A stretch of DNA of 64,000 bases from assembly GCA_027320105.1 (NCBI GenBank), contig DAHVMA010000064.1:45880-109879 (forward strand), written 5' to 3'. Position 1 is the stretch's first letter. Each line of letters begins with the position of its first letter. This document shows, in pieces, positions 33,369 through 40,668 of the stretch. Below the pieces are notes generated by a model. It was given only the letters and a program-made list of their open reading frames with translations. It had not been told where the DNA came from and did no database searches. The translations under genes and the position numbers were made by a program. Origin of the DNA: JAKAQB01 sp027320105. Its GTDB lineage: Bacteria; Actinomycetota; Acidimicrobiia; Acidimicrobiales; Palsa-688.

Positions 33369-33398
33369 TGGACACTCGACAACAGACTGTTGTATTGT
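33369..33398 (+). promoter_or_regulatory. Leaderless promoter with palindromic operator
   Basis: A -35 element TGGACA (33369-33374) and a -10 element TATTGT (33393-33398) are separated by 18 bp. The start codon GTG (33405) is 6 nt after the -10, so the mRNA should be leaderless. A perfect palindrome ACAACAG-A-CTGTTGT (33379-33393) fills the spacer and touches the -10. Repressor binding there would block RNA polymerase. The DNA-binding protein of the downstream operon is the natural candidate. Confidence 0.65.
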
Positions 33399-33404
33399 GT
33401 CAAC

Positions 33405-33641
33405 GTGGGTCGGAGCAGGCACCCCTCGAAGATCGTCGAGGAGGCCGTGCGCTACGCCGAGTCCAGTGGCTGGACCTACAAGCCAGCCGGCAAGTCCGCC
33501 CACGCCTGGGGGTTCTTGCTCTGCCCCGGAGCGTGCCCCCAGTTCGCCGTGTGGTCCACTCCTCGGGTGCCTGAGCATCACGCTCGAGCCATCCTTCGAG
33601 CTGTCGACCGCTGCCCCCACCCCGAAGGAGAGCCTGAATGA
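33405..33641 (+). CDS. HicA-like small protein, putative toxin
   Basis: A 78-residue basic protein. The predicted pattern is helix (SKIVEEAVRYAESSG), strand pair (WTYKPAGKSAHAWG, then FLLCPG), strand (QFAVWSTP) and helix (HHARAILRAVDRC), close to the double-stranded-RNA-binding fold of HicA toxins. GKSAHAWG corresponds in place to the HicA GSHxxF motif that carries the catalytic histidine. Similar short proteins with a terminal RAVDRCPH are common as unannotated genes next to DNA-binding partners. Its TGA overlaps the ATG of the next gene. The toxin role is an inference from fold pattern and pairing. Confidence 0.65.
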   Translation: MGRSRHPSKIVEEAVRYAESSGWTYKPAGKSAHAWGFLLCPGACPQFAVWSTPRVPEHHARAILRAVDRCPHPEGEPE

Positions 33642-34168
33642 ACACCTACAACCTCACCCTCCTCGTTGCAGGCGTCGACGAGGAGCACCTCGACAAGATC
33701 TACGAGGCCACGGACGGTGCTGCCAACGTGGAGCTGGGCGACAGATGGAGCAGCACCGTTGGCTACGACATCGCCGCCGACACCTTCGCCGATGCGGCTC
33801 TTCGGGCCATCAAGCTGATCGAGGAAGTCCCGGGGCTGAGGGTCGTTCGAGTCGAGCCGGACCAGTTGGTCTGGGCGTCGGAGATCGCCGAACGAATCGG
33901 CCGGACCCGACAGTCGATCGACCAGCTCGTCAAAGCGCAGCGGGGTCCCGGCGGGTTCCCTCCCCCCGTGTCGGGGAACGTCCGTAACCCGCTGTGGCGT
34001 TGGGCCGAGGTCGAAGCATGGTTCGCCGCCTACGAGCACCGCGAGGTCGACACCGAGCGACCGGCCGTCATCGGGGCGATCAACGGCGCTTTGGAGGCAC
34101 GGCGGAACCTGCACGCCCAACCGGATCCCGACTTGGCCGCCAAGCTCGAAGCATTGATCACTGCCTGA
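33638..34168 (+). CDS. Two-domain DNA-binding protein, putative antitoxin/autorepressor
   Basis: A 176-residue acidic protein translated from ATG 33638 with GGAG 8 nt upstream and a 4-nt overlap with the preceding gene. Residues 1-76 suggest a beta-alpha-beta-beta-alpha-beta (ferredoxin-like) domain: YNLTLLVAG, EEHLDKIYEA, VELG, VGYDIAA, ALRAIKLIEEV, LRVVRVEPD. Residues 80-140 are an excisionase/MerR-type winged HTH: VWASEIAERIGRTRQSIDQL, GGFPPPV, PLWRWAEVEAWFAAY. It likely binds the palindrome in its own promoter and neutralises the upstream small protein. No integrase accompanies it, so an excisionase role is less likely. Confidence 0.68.
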   Translation: MNTYNLTLLVAGVDEEHLDKIYEATDGAANVELGDRWSSTVGYDIAADTFADAALRAIKLIEEVPGLRVVRVEPDQLVWASEIAERIGRTRQSIDQLVKAQRGPGGFPPPVSGNVRNPLWRWAEVEAWFAAYEHREVDTERPAVIGAINGALEARRNLHAQPDPDLAAKLEALITA

Positions 34169-34182
34169 CCGCCAGATGGCGG
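34169..34182 (+). terminator. Short hairpin after the putative toxin-antitoxin operon
   Basis: CCGCC-AGAT-GGCGG starts directly after the TGA at 34168. The stem is short and there is no T-run, so it is at best a weak, actinobacterial-style terminator. Confidence 0.35.
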
Positions 34183-34446
34183 AGTGGGGACACTCTCGGT
34201 CGAGCGAGGCCTACGCCCAGTCCACATCGCACCTCTCGGTGCGTGCTTCTACGGCGGCACCGAATGGCGCGCCAGAACGACAGCCGCAGCACGTCCGCCA
34301 AGTCATATCGGCACGTATGGGCCCCCGGCGGGCCGAGTGGCCGGCGCGTCGGTGGCATGTTCGGTCAGCGCGGGCGGCATGCCCGATCCATCGATCGGCA
34401 GCTGCGGCCAGCCCATCCGGTGCTGCCCTTGGAGCACACCGATGGA

Positions 34447-34991
34447 TCAGTCGGGGCCGACCCAGGGAGCGACGGCGCTGATGGCGGCGATTACCGCCGA
34501 GAGGTCCACCGGGTTGTTGGTGTCGACCTCGACCACCGGCCACCCGCCGGCCATGGGCTCCGCCACCTCGGGGTTCCACAGTTCCGAATCCGTACGGAGA
34601 TGGTCGAAGTGCCCGGCGGCCGTGTGCCCGCTCGGTGCCGGTACCTCGATCTCGCGGTCGCGCAGCGGCAGAAGACCTCCACGACTGGGCCGGGCAGCTG
34701 CTGAAGGTCGTCTGCGGCCCGGCTCCGGTAGAAGTTGCTCTCAAGGACCGCACCAACGGGCGGGGCGGCGGCCCGAGCGAGCATGGCGTGCACAGCGGCT
34801 TGTCCAAGTTGGCGAGAGCGCTCGACGTCCTCGAGCGGCATCACTTCCATGAGGCCGTCCTTGATGATGAAGTCCTTCGCCAGCAGCGGCAAGCGCAGGT
34901 GTCGCGCTAGAGCCGGAGCCAGCGTCGACTTGCCCCTGGCCGGGGGTCCGTCCACCACCACGAACACGGCAGCGCCCATAGGGGCGATCAT
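34447..34991 (-). pseudogene. P-loop nucleotide kinase, frameshifted
   Basis: From ATG 34991 (or 34979) the protein begins VFVVVDGPPARGKSTLA with a Walker A loop, then LRLPLLAKDFIIKDGLMEVM and VLESNFYRS, as in small AAA-type kinases related to zeta-toxin or chloramphenicol-phosphotransferase folds. At about 34606 the frame breaks after YRHRAGTRPPG; the expected continuation HFDHLRTDSELWNPEVAEPM, then GWPVVEVDTN, is read one frame away and ends at TGA 34447-34449. One missing base explains the break. A sequencing indel would restore an intact gene of about 180 codons. Confidence 0.65.
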
Positions 34992-35650
34992 TCCCACCGA
35001 GCCCGCGCCCCGCTCAGAACGACTACTCGGCCAACCGGCGATCGCAGCGCCGAGTCGGCGCTCGACGCCCCGAGCAAGCGCGGAATTACCCACCAGAACG
35101 GCAGCCCGCAGCAGCCCCGATCGGAGCGCAGATCGAAGCGCCTCTGGTGTGGTCGACTGGTCGCTCCTTGGCCGGCTTCACGAGCTCGGCTGGCCCGAGC
35201 ACGGGGACACGCCCTGGCAGCCGTGCGGGCGGTCCCGGCCCACCGCCTGCCTTGCGGGTCGAGTTGATCGGTGTGTTCGTCACGGTGGGAACGCCCTTCC
35301 TCCCCGTGGTCACCACTCCAGAGCTGCCTCGGCGAGCAGCGCCGAGTCCACTCGCCGTCATGTGGGCTGGCGGGCCGTACAGATGGACGGGCGCTCCGAT
35401 CGAGCTCGGCATGCACGCTGAGCTCGGATCCGGGTTGCTGCTCCGCCCCATGATCCGGTCATCGCGCAGGGTGACTGCCGACGGCGCCCCGGGGCCATGA
35501 CCCGGAGCCCACGCCCGTGGCCCGGGCGCGGGACGCCCGCAGGGAGGGCGGGAAGAGCGGTCGAGTGGCGGTCTCCTCCCACACTCCTCCCACAGCCCTC
35601 CCATTACGGTGGCGAGCGAGGGTCAATGTCGGTCGCCAACGGTCGACGCG
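34992..35650. other. 659-bp region with no recognisable gene
   Basis: Open frames exist on both strands but none shows a conserved motif or a plausible start with a ribosome binding site. It lies between the kinase pseudogene and the tRNA-Arg terminator and probably contains eroded island DNA. No copy of the tRNA 3' end is visible in it. Confidence 0.5.
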
Positions 35651-35653
35651 AGA

Positions 35654-35689
35654 AGGCCCTGACCTGCACGTTCGTGCTGGTCAGGGCCT
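35654..35689 (-). terminator. Long hairpin downstream of tRNA-Arg
   Basis: AGGCCCTGACC (35654-35664) pairs perfectly with GGTCAGGGCCT (35679-35689), and inside the loop GCAC/GTGC adds four pairs. It is 10 bp past the tRNA CCA end. No U-tract follows, as is usual for high-GC terminators. It fits termination of the tRNA transcript, but could also be a recombination feature. Confidence 0.6.
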
Positions 35690-35698
35690 CATTCCTGC

Positions 35699-35773
35699 TG
35701 GTGCCCCCGGTAGGATTCGAACCTACGCACCCGGCTCCGGAGGCCGGTGCTCTATCCCCTGAGCTACGAGGGC
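35699..35773 (-). tRNA. tRNA-Arg (anticodon CCG)
   Basis: A 72-nt tRNA body plus an encoded CCA. The acceptor stem GCCCTCG pairs with CGGGGGC (one G-T pair), the D-arm contains GCTC...GAGC, and the anticodon stem CCGGC/GCCGG closes the loop CTCCGGA with anticodon CCG at 35738-35740, reading CGG codons. The T-arm contains TAGG-TTCGAAT-CCTA. The 3' end (35702) and CCA (35699-35701) face the decayed island. Confidence 0.95.
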
Positions 35774-35868
35774 GGGCGGGACGTCGCCGGCGGCGTGCAC
35801 GCAGCCGGGACCAGGGAGCATAGTCGCCGCCGCCGGGTCGCCGAGGCGGGAGCGGCGCGAGCCCGGCC

Positions 35869-35874
35869 TACTAT
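35869..35874 (+). promoter_or_regulatory. -10 hexamer TACTAT, leaderless arrangement
   Basis: TACTAT is separated by 6 nt (GCGGCG) from the ATG of the response regulator at 35881. There is no ribosome binding site, so the mRNA is probably leaderless. Confidence 0.5.
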
Positions 35875-35880
35875 GCGGCG

Positions 35881-36270
35881 ATGGCGCCAGGCAAGGTCCT
35901 CGTCGTGGACGATGATCCCGTCGTACTGCAGCTGCTGCGGCTCGACTTCGAGATGGAGGGCTGGCAGGTCATGGCCGCAGCCGACGGGGAGGAGGCCATC
36001 CGAAGGGCGCTGGAGGACCACCCGGACGCCGTCGTGCTCGACGTCATGATGCCCGGGATGAGTGGCCTGGAGGCGGCAGGCCGGCTGCGCGGCGACCCGG
36101 CGACGGCGTCACTGCCGATCCTGCTCCTGCCGGCCAAGGCCCAGCAGGCCGACGTGGCGGCCGGGCTGGCGGTGGCGGACGGGTACGTGACGAAGCCGTT
36201 CGAGCCGCTCGAGCCGCTGGAACGGGTGGCCTCCCTGGCGACCCGGGCCGGCGAGGGCGCGTCCCGTTAG
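35881..36270 (+). CDS. Stand-alone receiver-domain response regulator
   Basis: A 129-residue single CheY-like receiver. The acidic pair is VVDDDP, the phospho-acceptor aspartate is in AVVLDVMMPGMSG (about residue 54) and the conserved lysine is in VTKPFEP. The switch Thr/Ser is unusual: LPILLLPAKA carries Pro where T/S is expected, which may alter signalling. No output domain or kinase gene is adjacent. It occupies the place where argS often sits between tRNA-Arg and lysA in Actinobacteria. Confidence 0.85.
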   Translation: MAPGKVLVVDDDPVVLQLLRLDFEMEGWQVMAAADGEEAIRRALEDHPDAVVLDVMMPGMSGLEAAGRLRGDPATASLPILLLPAKAQQADVAAGLAVADGYVTKPFEPLEPLERVASLATRAGEGASR

Positions 36271-36310
36271 CGCCCGGCTCGGTAGCGCCCGCTCGGCTCG
36301 TCCCGCCAAC

Positions 36311-37663
36311 ATGCTCCCCGACCCGGCCGCGGGCCTTCCTGCCGGCCTGACGGGCCCGCCGCCCAGCGTCGGGCCCCTCCCGCCCCACCTGCTGGCGGAC
36401 ACCGCCCGGATCGGACCGACCGGCCGTCTCGTCGTCGGCGGGATCGACGTGCTCGATCTGTGCGCCGAGCTCGGCACGCCGGTGTTCGTCTACGACGAGG
36501 AGCACCTGCGTACCCGCTGCCGGCAAGCCGTGGCCGCATGGGGGAGTGGCGCGACCTACGCGTCCAAGGCGTTCTGGTGCCGCGCCATGGCCCGCCTCGT
36601 CGCCGAGGAGGGCCTCGCCGCCGACGTCTCCACGGCGGGGGAGCTGCATGTCGCTCTCGCTGGCGGACTACCGCCGGAGCGCCTGGTGCTGCATGGCAAC
36701 AACAAGTCGGAGGGGGAGCTGGCGGCCGCCATCGACTGCGGGGTGGGCCGGATCGTCGTGGACTCCTTCGACGAGATCGACCGGCTCGAGCGTCTCCTGG
36801 CGGGAGGGGTCCCGGGTCCGGGGGGGCGGGGCCGGCCACGCGCCCTCGTTCGCGTCACGCCGGGCGTCGAGGCCCACACCCATGAGTACGTCCGCACCGG
36901 GCAGGAGGACTCGAAGTTCGGCTTCGGGTTGGCGTCGGGGGCGGCGGCCGCCGCGGTGGCCCGGCTCCGGCGCCGGCACAGTCCCGTCGAGCTCGTCGGG
37001 CTCCACATCCACATCGGCTCGCAGATCTTTGCTCTCGACTCGTTCGCCCGGGCGCTGCGGTTGATCGCCGACTTCGCTGTGCCCCTCGACCTGCCCGAGC
37101 TCAGTGTGGGCGGAGGCCTCGGCGTCGGCTACGTCGACGGGGAGCCAACGCCGCGCATCGGGGACTGGGCGGCGACGGTCCGCACCGTCGTCCGGGAGGC
37201 CGGATGGCCGGAAGGCATCCGGCTGGCGGCCGAACCCGGGCGTGCCATCGCCGCCAGCGCCGCCCTCACCGCCTACACGGTGGGGACGGTCAAGGAGCTC
37301 CCGGGGATCCGCACCTACGTGGCCGTCGATGGGGGCATGAGCGACAACCCCCGCCCGGTGCTCTACGACTCGGGGTACGAGGCGTTCCTTCCCCGCGTGG
37401 CGGACGCCGAGCGCCCACGCGTCGTCACGATCGTCGGCAAGCACTGCGAGTCAGGCGACGTGATCGTGCGGGATGCTCGCCTGCCGGCAGACGTCGCCGT
37501 CGGCGACATCGTGGCCACGCCGGTCACCGGTGCCTACGGGCACTCCATGGCGTCGACCTACAACAAGGTGCCCCGGCCGCCGGTCGTGTGGGTGGCGGGG
37601 GGCGCGGCGCGCACCGTGGTCCGGCGGGAGACCCTCGACGACCTGCTTGCCCTGGACCTCTGA
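36311..37663 (+). CDS. lysA: Diaminopimelate decarboxylase
   Basis: A 450-residue PLP enzyme that decarboxylates meso-diaminopimelate to L-lysine. The Schiff-base lysine is in YASKAFWC, the phosphate-binding glycine-rich loop is SVGGGLGVGY, and the dimer-site cysteine motif is KHCESGDV. The C-terminal VGDIVATPVTGAYGHSMAS is characteristic. ATG 36311 follows the response regulator by 40 bp. It starts the aspartate-family amino acid cluster lysA-hom-thrC. Confidence 0.95.
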   Translation: MLPDPAAGLPAGLTGPPPSVGPLPPHLLADTARIGPTGRLVVGGIDVLDLCAELGTPVFVYDEEHLRTRCRQAVAAWGSGATYASKAFWCRAMARLVAEEGLAADVSTAGELHVALAGGLPPERLVLHGNNKSEGELAAAIDCGVGRIVVDSFDEIDRLERLLAGGVPGPGGRGRPRALVRVTPGVEAHTHEYVRTGQEDSKFGFGLASGAAAAAVARLRRRHSPVELVGLHIHIGSQIFALDSFARALRLIADFAVPLDLPELSVGGGLGVGYVDGEPTPRIGDWAATVRTVVREAGWPEGIRLAAEPGRAIAASAALTAYTVGTVKELPGIRTYVAVDGGMSDNPRPVLYDSGYEAFLPRVADAERPRVVTIVGKHCESGDVIVRDARLPADVAVGDIVATPVTGAYGHSMASTYNKVPRPPVVWVAGGAARTVVRRETLDDLLALDL

Positions 37664-37710
37664 AGATCTGAGAGGCTCTTCCCGGGCGCGGCTGGCGCGA
37701 CAGCTACAGC

Positions 37711-37716
37711 TACCCT
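37711..37716 (+). promoter_or_regulatory. -10 hexamer TACCCT, leaderless arrangement
   Basis: TACCCT lies 7 nt upstream of the hom ATG at 37724 with no ribosome binding site in between. Confidence 0.4.
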
Positions 37717-37723
37717 GCCGCGC

Positions 37724-39007
37724 ATGAACCGGACCGCTGTGCGCGTCGGCCTGCTCGGCTGCGGCCACGTCGGCGGCGCGCTCGCTGCGCTCGTCCTCGG
37801 CGATGGCGAGCGCATCGCCGCCAAGACCGGCATCGAGCTGCAGCTTGCCGCCGTGGCGGTGCGCAGCCGGGTGAAGGCGCGGGACGCCGCCGTCGATGAC
37901 GGCCTGCTCACCACCGACGCCCACGCCGTCGTCACCGATCCGGGTATCGACGTCGTCGTCGAGGTGATAGGTGGGATCGAGCCGGCGCGGCGGCTCGTGC
38001 TCGACGCGCTGGAGGCGGGCAAGCCTGTGGTCACGGCCAACAAGGAGTTGCTCGCCAACTGTGGGACCGAGCTGTTCGAGGCGGCGTCGGCGGCCGGCGT
38101 GGACCTGCTGTTCGAGGCTGCGGTGGCCGGCGGTATCCCGCTGATCCGCCCCCTGCGCGAGTCACTGGCTGGGGAGCGGCTCCGCCGGGTGCTCGGGATC
38201 GTCAACGGCACTACAAACTTCATCCTCTCCCGGATGGCCGAACGAGGTGCCGCCTACCAGGACGCCCTGGCCGAAGCCCAGAGCCTCGGCTACGCGGAGC
38301 GTGACCCCACCGCCGACGTCGAAGGATTCGACGCGGCCGCCAAGGCCGCCGTCATCGCGAACGTGGCGTTTGGCGCTCGAGTCGTAGCCGGCGACGTCGA
38401 CCGGGAGGGGATCGCCGGCATCACGCCCGACGACATCGCCGCCGCCCGGCGCCTCGGCTTCGTGATCAAACCGCTCGCTGTCGTCGAGGAGACTGGTGGG
38501 GCCGTCGCGGTGCGCGTCCATCCGGCCATGGTCCCCCTCACCCACCCGCTGGCATCGGTGCGCGACTCGTACAACGCCGTGTTCGTCGAGGGGGATGCGG
38601 TCGGGCAGCTGATGTTCCTCGGCCGGGGGGCTGGTGGATCGCCGACGGCCAGCGCTGTTCTCGGTGACCTGCTCGACGCCGCCCACAACCTCACCGCCGG
38701 CGGCGCGGGTCGCACCGTCTCGCTCAGCGACGTGCCGCGCCGCTCCATCGACGAGTTGACCTCCGCCTACTACCTCACCCTGGACGTCGCCGACCGCCCA
38801 GGCGTCCTGCACGCCGTCACCGGCGTGCTCGGCGCCCGGTCCGTGTCGGTGCGGTCGATGGAGCAGGAGGGAGAGGACGACGGCGCGCGGCTGGTGTTCG
38901 TCACCCATCCGGCCCTCGAGCGGGACGTGCAGGCGTGCCTGCACGAGCTCGGGGCCCTGGAGTCGGTCCGCCGGATCGGCACCCTCATCCGGGTCGTCGG
39001 CGAGTGA
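37724..39007 (+). CDS. hom: Homoserine dehydrogenase
   Basis: A 427-residue NAD(P)-dependent enzyme that reduces aspartate semialdehyde to homoserine. The Rossmann motif is GLLGCGHVGGAL (residues 9-20). The catalytic segment is ANKELLAN, then VAGGIPLIRPLRESL and GIVNGTTNFILSRM. A C-terminal ACT domain (about 345-427; LTLDVADRPGVLHAVTGVLG) supplies threonine feedback control. The stop overlaps the thrC start by 3 nt (GTGA), so hom and thrC are coupled. Confidence 0.95.
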   Translation: MNRTAVRVGLLGCGHVGGALAALVLGDGERIAAKTGIELQLAAVAVRSRVKARDAAVDDGLLTTDAHAVVTDPGIDVVVEVIGGIEPARRLVLDALEAGKPVVTANKELLANCGTELFEAASAAGVDLLFEAAVAGGIPLIRPLRESLAGERLRRVLGIVNGTTNFILSRMAERGAAYQDALAEAQSLGYAERDPTADVEGFDAAAKAAVIANVAFGARVVAGDVDREGIAGITPDDIAAARRLGFVIKPLAVVEETGGAVAVRVHPAMVPLTHPLASVRDSYNAVFVEGDAVGQLMFLGRGAGGSPTASAVLGDLLDAAHNLTAGGAGRTVSLSDVPRRSIDELTSAYYLTLDVADRPGVLHAVTGVLGARSVSVRSMEQEGEDDGARLVFVTHPALERDVQACLHELGALESVRRIGTLIRVVGE

Positions 39008-40047
39008 CGGCACCCTGGCGGGGGGTGATCGAGGCATACCGGAGGTTCCTGCCGGTCAGCGAGGCGACTCCTGTTGTGACCCTGCTGGAGGGCGCCACAC
39101 CCCTCGTCCCTGCGCCCCGCCTGTCGGCCAGGACGGGAGCCGACGTCTGGCTCAAGGTGGAGGGGGCCAACCCGACGGGCTCGTTCAAGGACCGTGGCAT
39201 GACGGTGGCCATCTCCAAGGCGGTCGAGTCGGGCGCCAAGGCGGTCGTGTGCGGCTCGACGGGTAACACGTCGGCGTCGGCGGCCGCCTACGCGGCCCGC
39301 GCCGGGATCGCCTGCGCCGTCCTCATCCCGGACGGCTACATCGCTCTCGGCAAGCTGGCCCAAGCCCTCGTGCACGGCGCCAAGGTCCTGCAGATCCGGG
39401 CCAACTTCGACGCCGCCCTCGACATCGTGCGGGAGTTGGGGGAGACCGCCCCCGTGACGGTGGTCAACTCCATCAACCCCCACCGGATCGAGGGTCAGAA
39501 GACGGGCGCCTTCGAGATCGTCGACGTCCTCGGCGACGCCCCGGACGTCCAGTGCATCCCCGTCGGCAACGCCGGCAACATCACCGCCTACTGGAAGGGG
39601 TACCGGGAGTACCAGGACGCCGGCCTGGTCACCAAGCTCCCGCGGATGCTCGGCTTCCAGGCCGCTGGGGCCGCCCCAATCGTCAGGGGTCACCCGGTTG
39701 ACGCGCCCGAGACTGTTGCGACGGCGATCCGGATCGGCAGGCCGGCGTCGTGGTACGGGGCGACGGCCGCGGCGGCCGAATCGGGCGGCGCCATCGAGGC
39801 GGTGACCGACGAGGAGATCCTTGCCGCTTACCGGTTGCTCGCAGCCGAGGAGTCGGTGTTCTGCGAGCCGGCGTCAGCGGCGTCGGTGGCGGGTCTGTTG
39901 AAGCACAAGGTGCCGTCCGGGACGACGGTGGTGTGCGTGCTCACGGGCCACGGCTTGAAGGACCCCGACGTCGCCATCGGACAGATCGCCGTGCCGCGTG
40001 CGGTGGACGCCGACATCCGGGCGGTGCGTGTCGAGCTCGGGCTCTAG
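39004..40047 (+). CDS. thrC: Threonine synthase
   Basis: A 347-residue PLP enzyme that turns O-phosphohomoserine into threonine. The PLP lysine is in NPTGSFKDRGM (about residue 61), and the cofactor-binding loop is CGSTGNTSASAAAYAA. PVGNAGNITAYWKGY and CVLTGHGLKDP are typical of the bacterial class I short form. GTG 39004 overlaps hom. The expected next gene, thrB (homoserine kinase), is not found downstream. Confidence 0.95.
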   Translation: MTAPWRGVIEAYRRFLPVSEATPVVTLLEGATPLVPAPRLSARTGADVWLKVEGANPTGSFKDRGMTVAISKAVESGAKAVVCGSTGNTSASAAAYAARAGIACAVLIPDGYIALGKLAQALVHGAKVLQIRANFDAALDIVRELGETAPVTVVNSINPHRIEGQKTGAFEIVDVLGDAPDVQCIPVGNAGNITAYWKGYREYQDAGLVTKLPRMLGFQAAGAAPIVRGHPVDAPETVATAIRIGRPASWYGATAAAAESGGAIEAVTDEEILAAYRLLAAEESVFCEPASAASVAGLLKHKVPSGTTVVCVLTGHGLKDPDVAIGQIAVPRAVDADIRAVRVELGL

Positions 40048-40668
40048 TAGCAGTGGGCGTTCCTCGGGCGCCCGCAGCGACGGGGGGCCGTTGTCCGGAG
40101 GTCGCCGGGTGGCTAACCCCGACTTCCCCCCAACCGCTCTCGCTACCGGTGACGACGTGGAAGAGCCGGAGGGAGTCGGGAGTCGGGAGGAACGGAAGAC
40201 CCAGAGGAACCGGCAGGGTCGGCAATGGGGCCATCGCCATCACGTTGTTTGGGCAGTTGACCGCGATAATCGCAGACAACTGCCCAAACAACGTGATGGA
40301 GGCCGCCCTCCTTCTGGTATGGACCTATACGTCCCATCCGAGTGGGCATACCCGCCACGCTCAGGCGCTCCCCGGAGGAAGTCGACGTGGTGTACCCATA
40401 CATGCCCACGTGCGTGACCGTCGATGACCGTCCCCGAACGCGAACCACCAGGTGGAGCTCCACAGCGACCCCAGCGATCCTGCGATCAGGAGGGAGTTCG
40501 GGCTAACCTCCCCATCCAGCCCGGTCCGGGCGTGCGCTTCCCCGCCGGTAGCCCTTCCACCAGGGCGGCCGCACCGGTCCGTGGGCGTCAGCCGATCATC
40601 CCCAACCGCGCCACGGCGGGCGCGCACCGCTCGCCGCGATGCCCCCCAAAGAACCCAAGAGGTCAGCG
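40048..40668. other. 621-bp region between thrC and rho with no gene
   Basis: This is where thrB commonly lies in related genomes. No homoserine kinase motif is visible on either strand. The region carries a 63-nt near-perfect inverted repeat (40237-40299) and partly repeated TGGGCAT/ATGCCCA segments around 40344-40410. It presumably holds the rho promoter and leader. Confidence 0.6.
40237..40299. repeat. Long perfect inverted repeat (23-bp arms)
   Basis: The arm CCATCACGTTGTTTGGGCAG+TTG (40237-40259) is exactly complementary to 40277-40299. The 17-nt spacer is itself a palindrome, GCGAT-A-ATCGC, so almost the whole 63 nt folds into one hairpin. It is AT-richer than its surroundings, is not followed by a T-run, and sits 190 bp past thrC. 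It may be a terminator/attenuator for rho, or a miniature mobile or REP-like element. Confidence 0.85.

Larger units (their letters stand above)
31049..35698. mobile_element. Decayed integrative element or genomic island next to tRNA-Arg
   Basis: Four broken genes (tyrosine phosphatase, MobF relaxase, tyrS, P-loop kinase) and one intact toxin-antitoxin-like operon are packed into 4.6 kb abutting the 3' end of tRNA-Arg(CCG), a frequent integrase target. No integrase or direct-repeat attachment site is found, so the borders are approximate; the adjacent phosphonate operon may have arrived with it. Confidence 0.45.

Noticed and set aside
33638..34168. Excisionase of the element
   Set aside because: The HTH is excisionase-like, but the protein is longer, has an extra N-domain and is paired with a HicA-like gene; no integrase is present.
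34169..34446. Coding sequence after the toxin-antitoxin-like operon
   Set aside because: Frames lack starts, ribosome binding sites and motifs; only small palindromes are visible.
31049..35698. An intact prophage or integrative conjugative element
   Set aside because: No integrase, structural, coupling-protein or replication genes are recognisable; only remnants remain.
35699..35773. Direct repeat of the tRNA-Arg 3' end marking the far att site
   Set aside because: I did not find a second copy of the T-arm/acceptor sequence in the window by eye, including at 18.4-19.4 kb, so island borders stay approximate.
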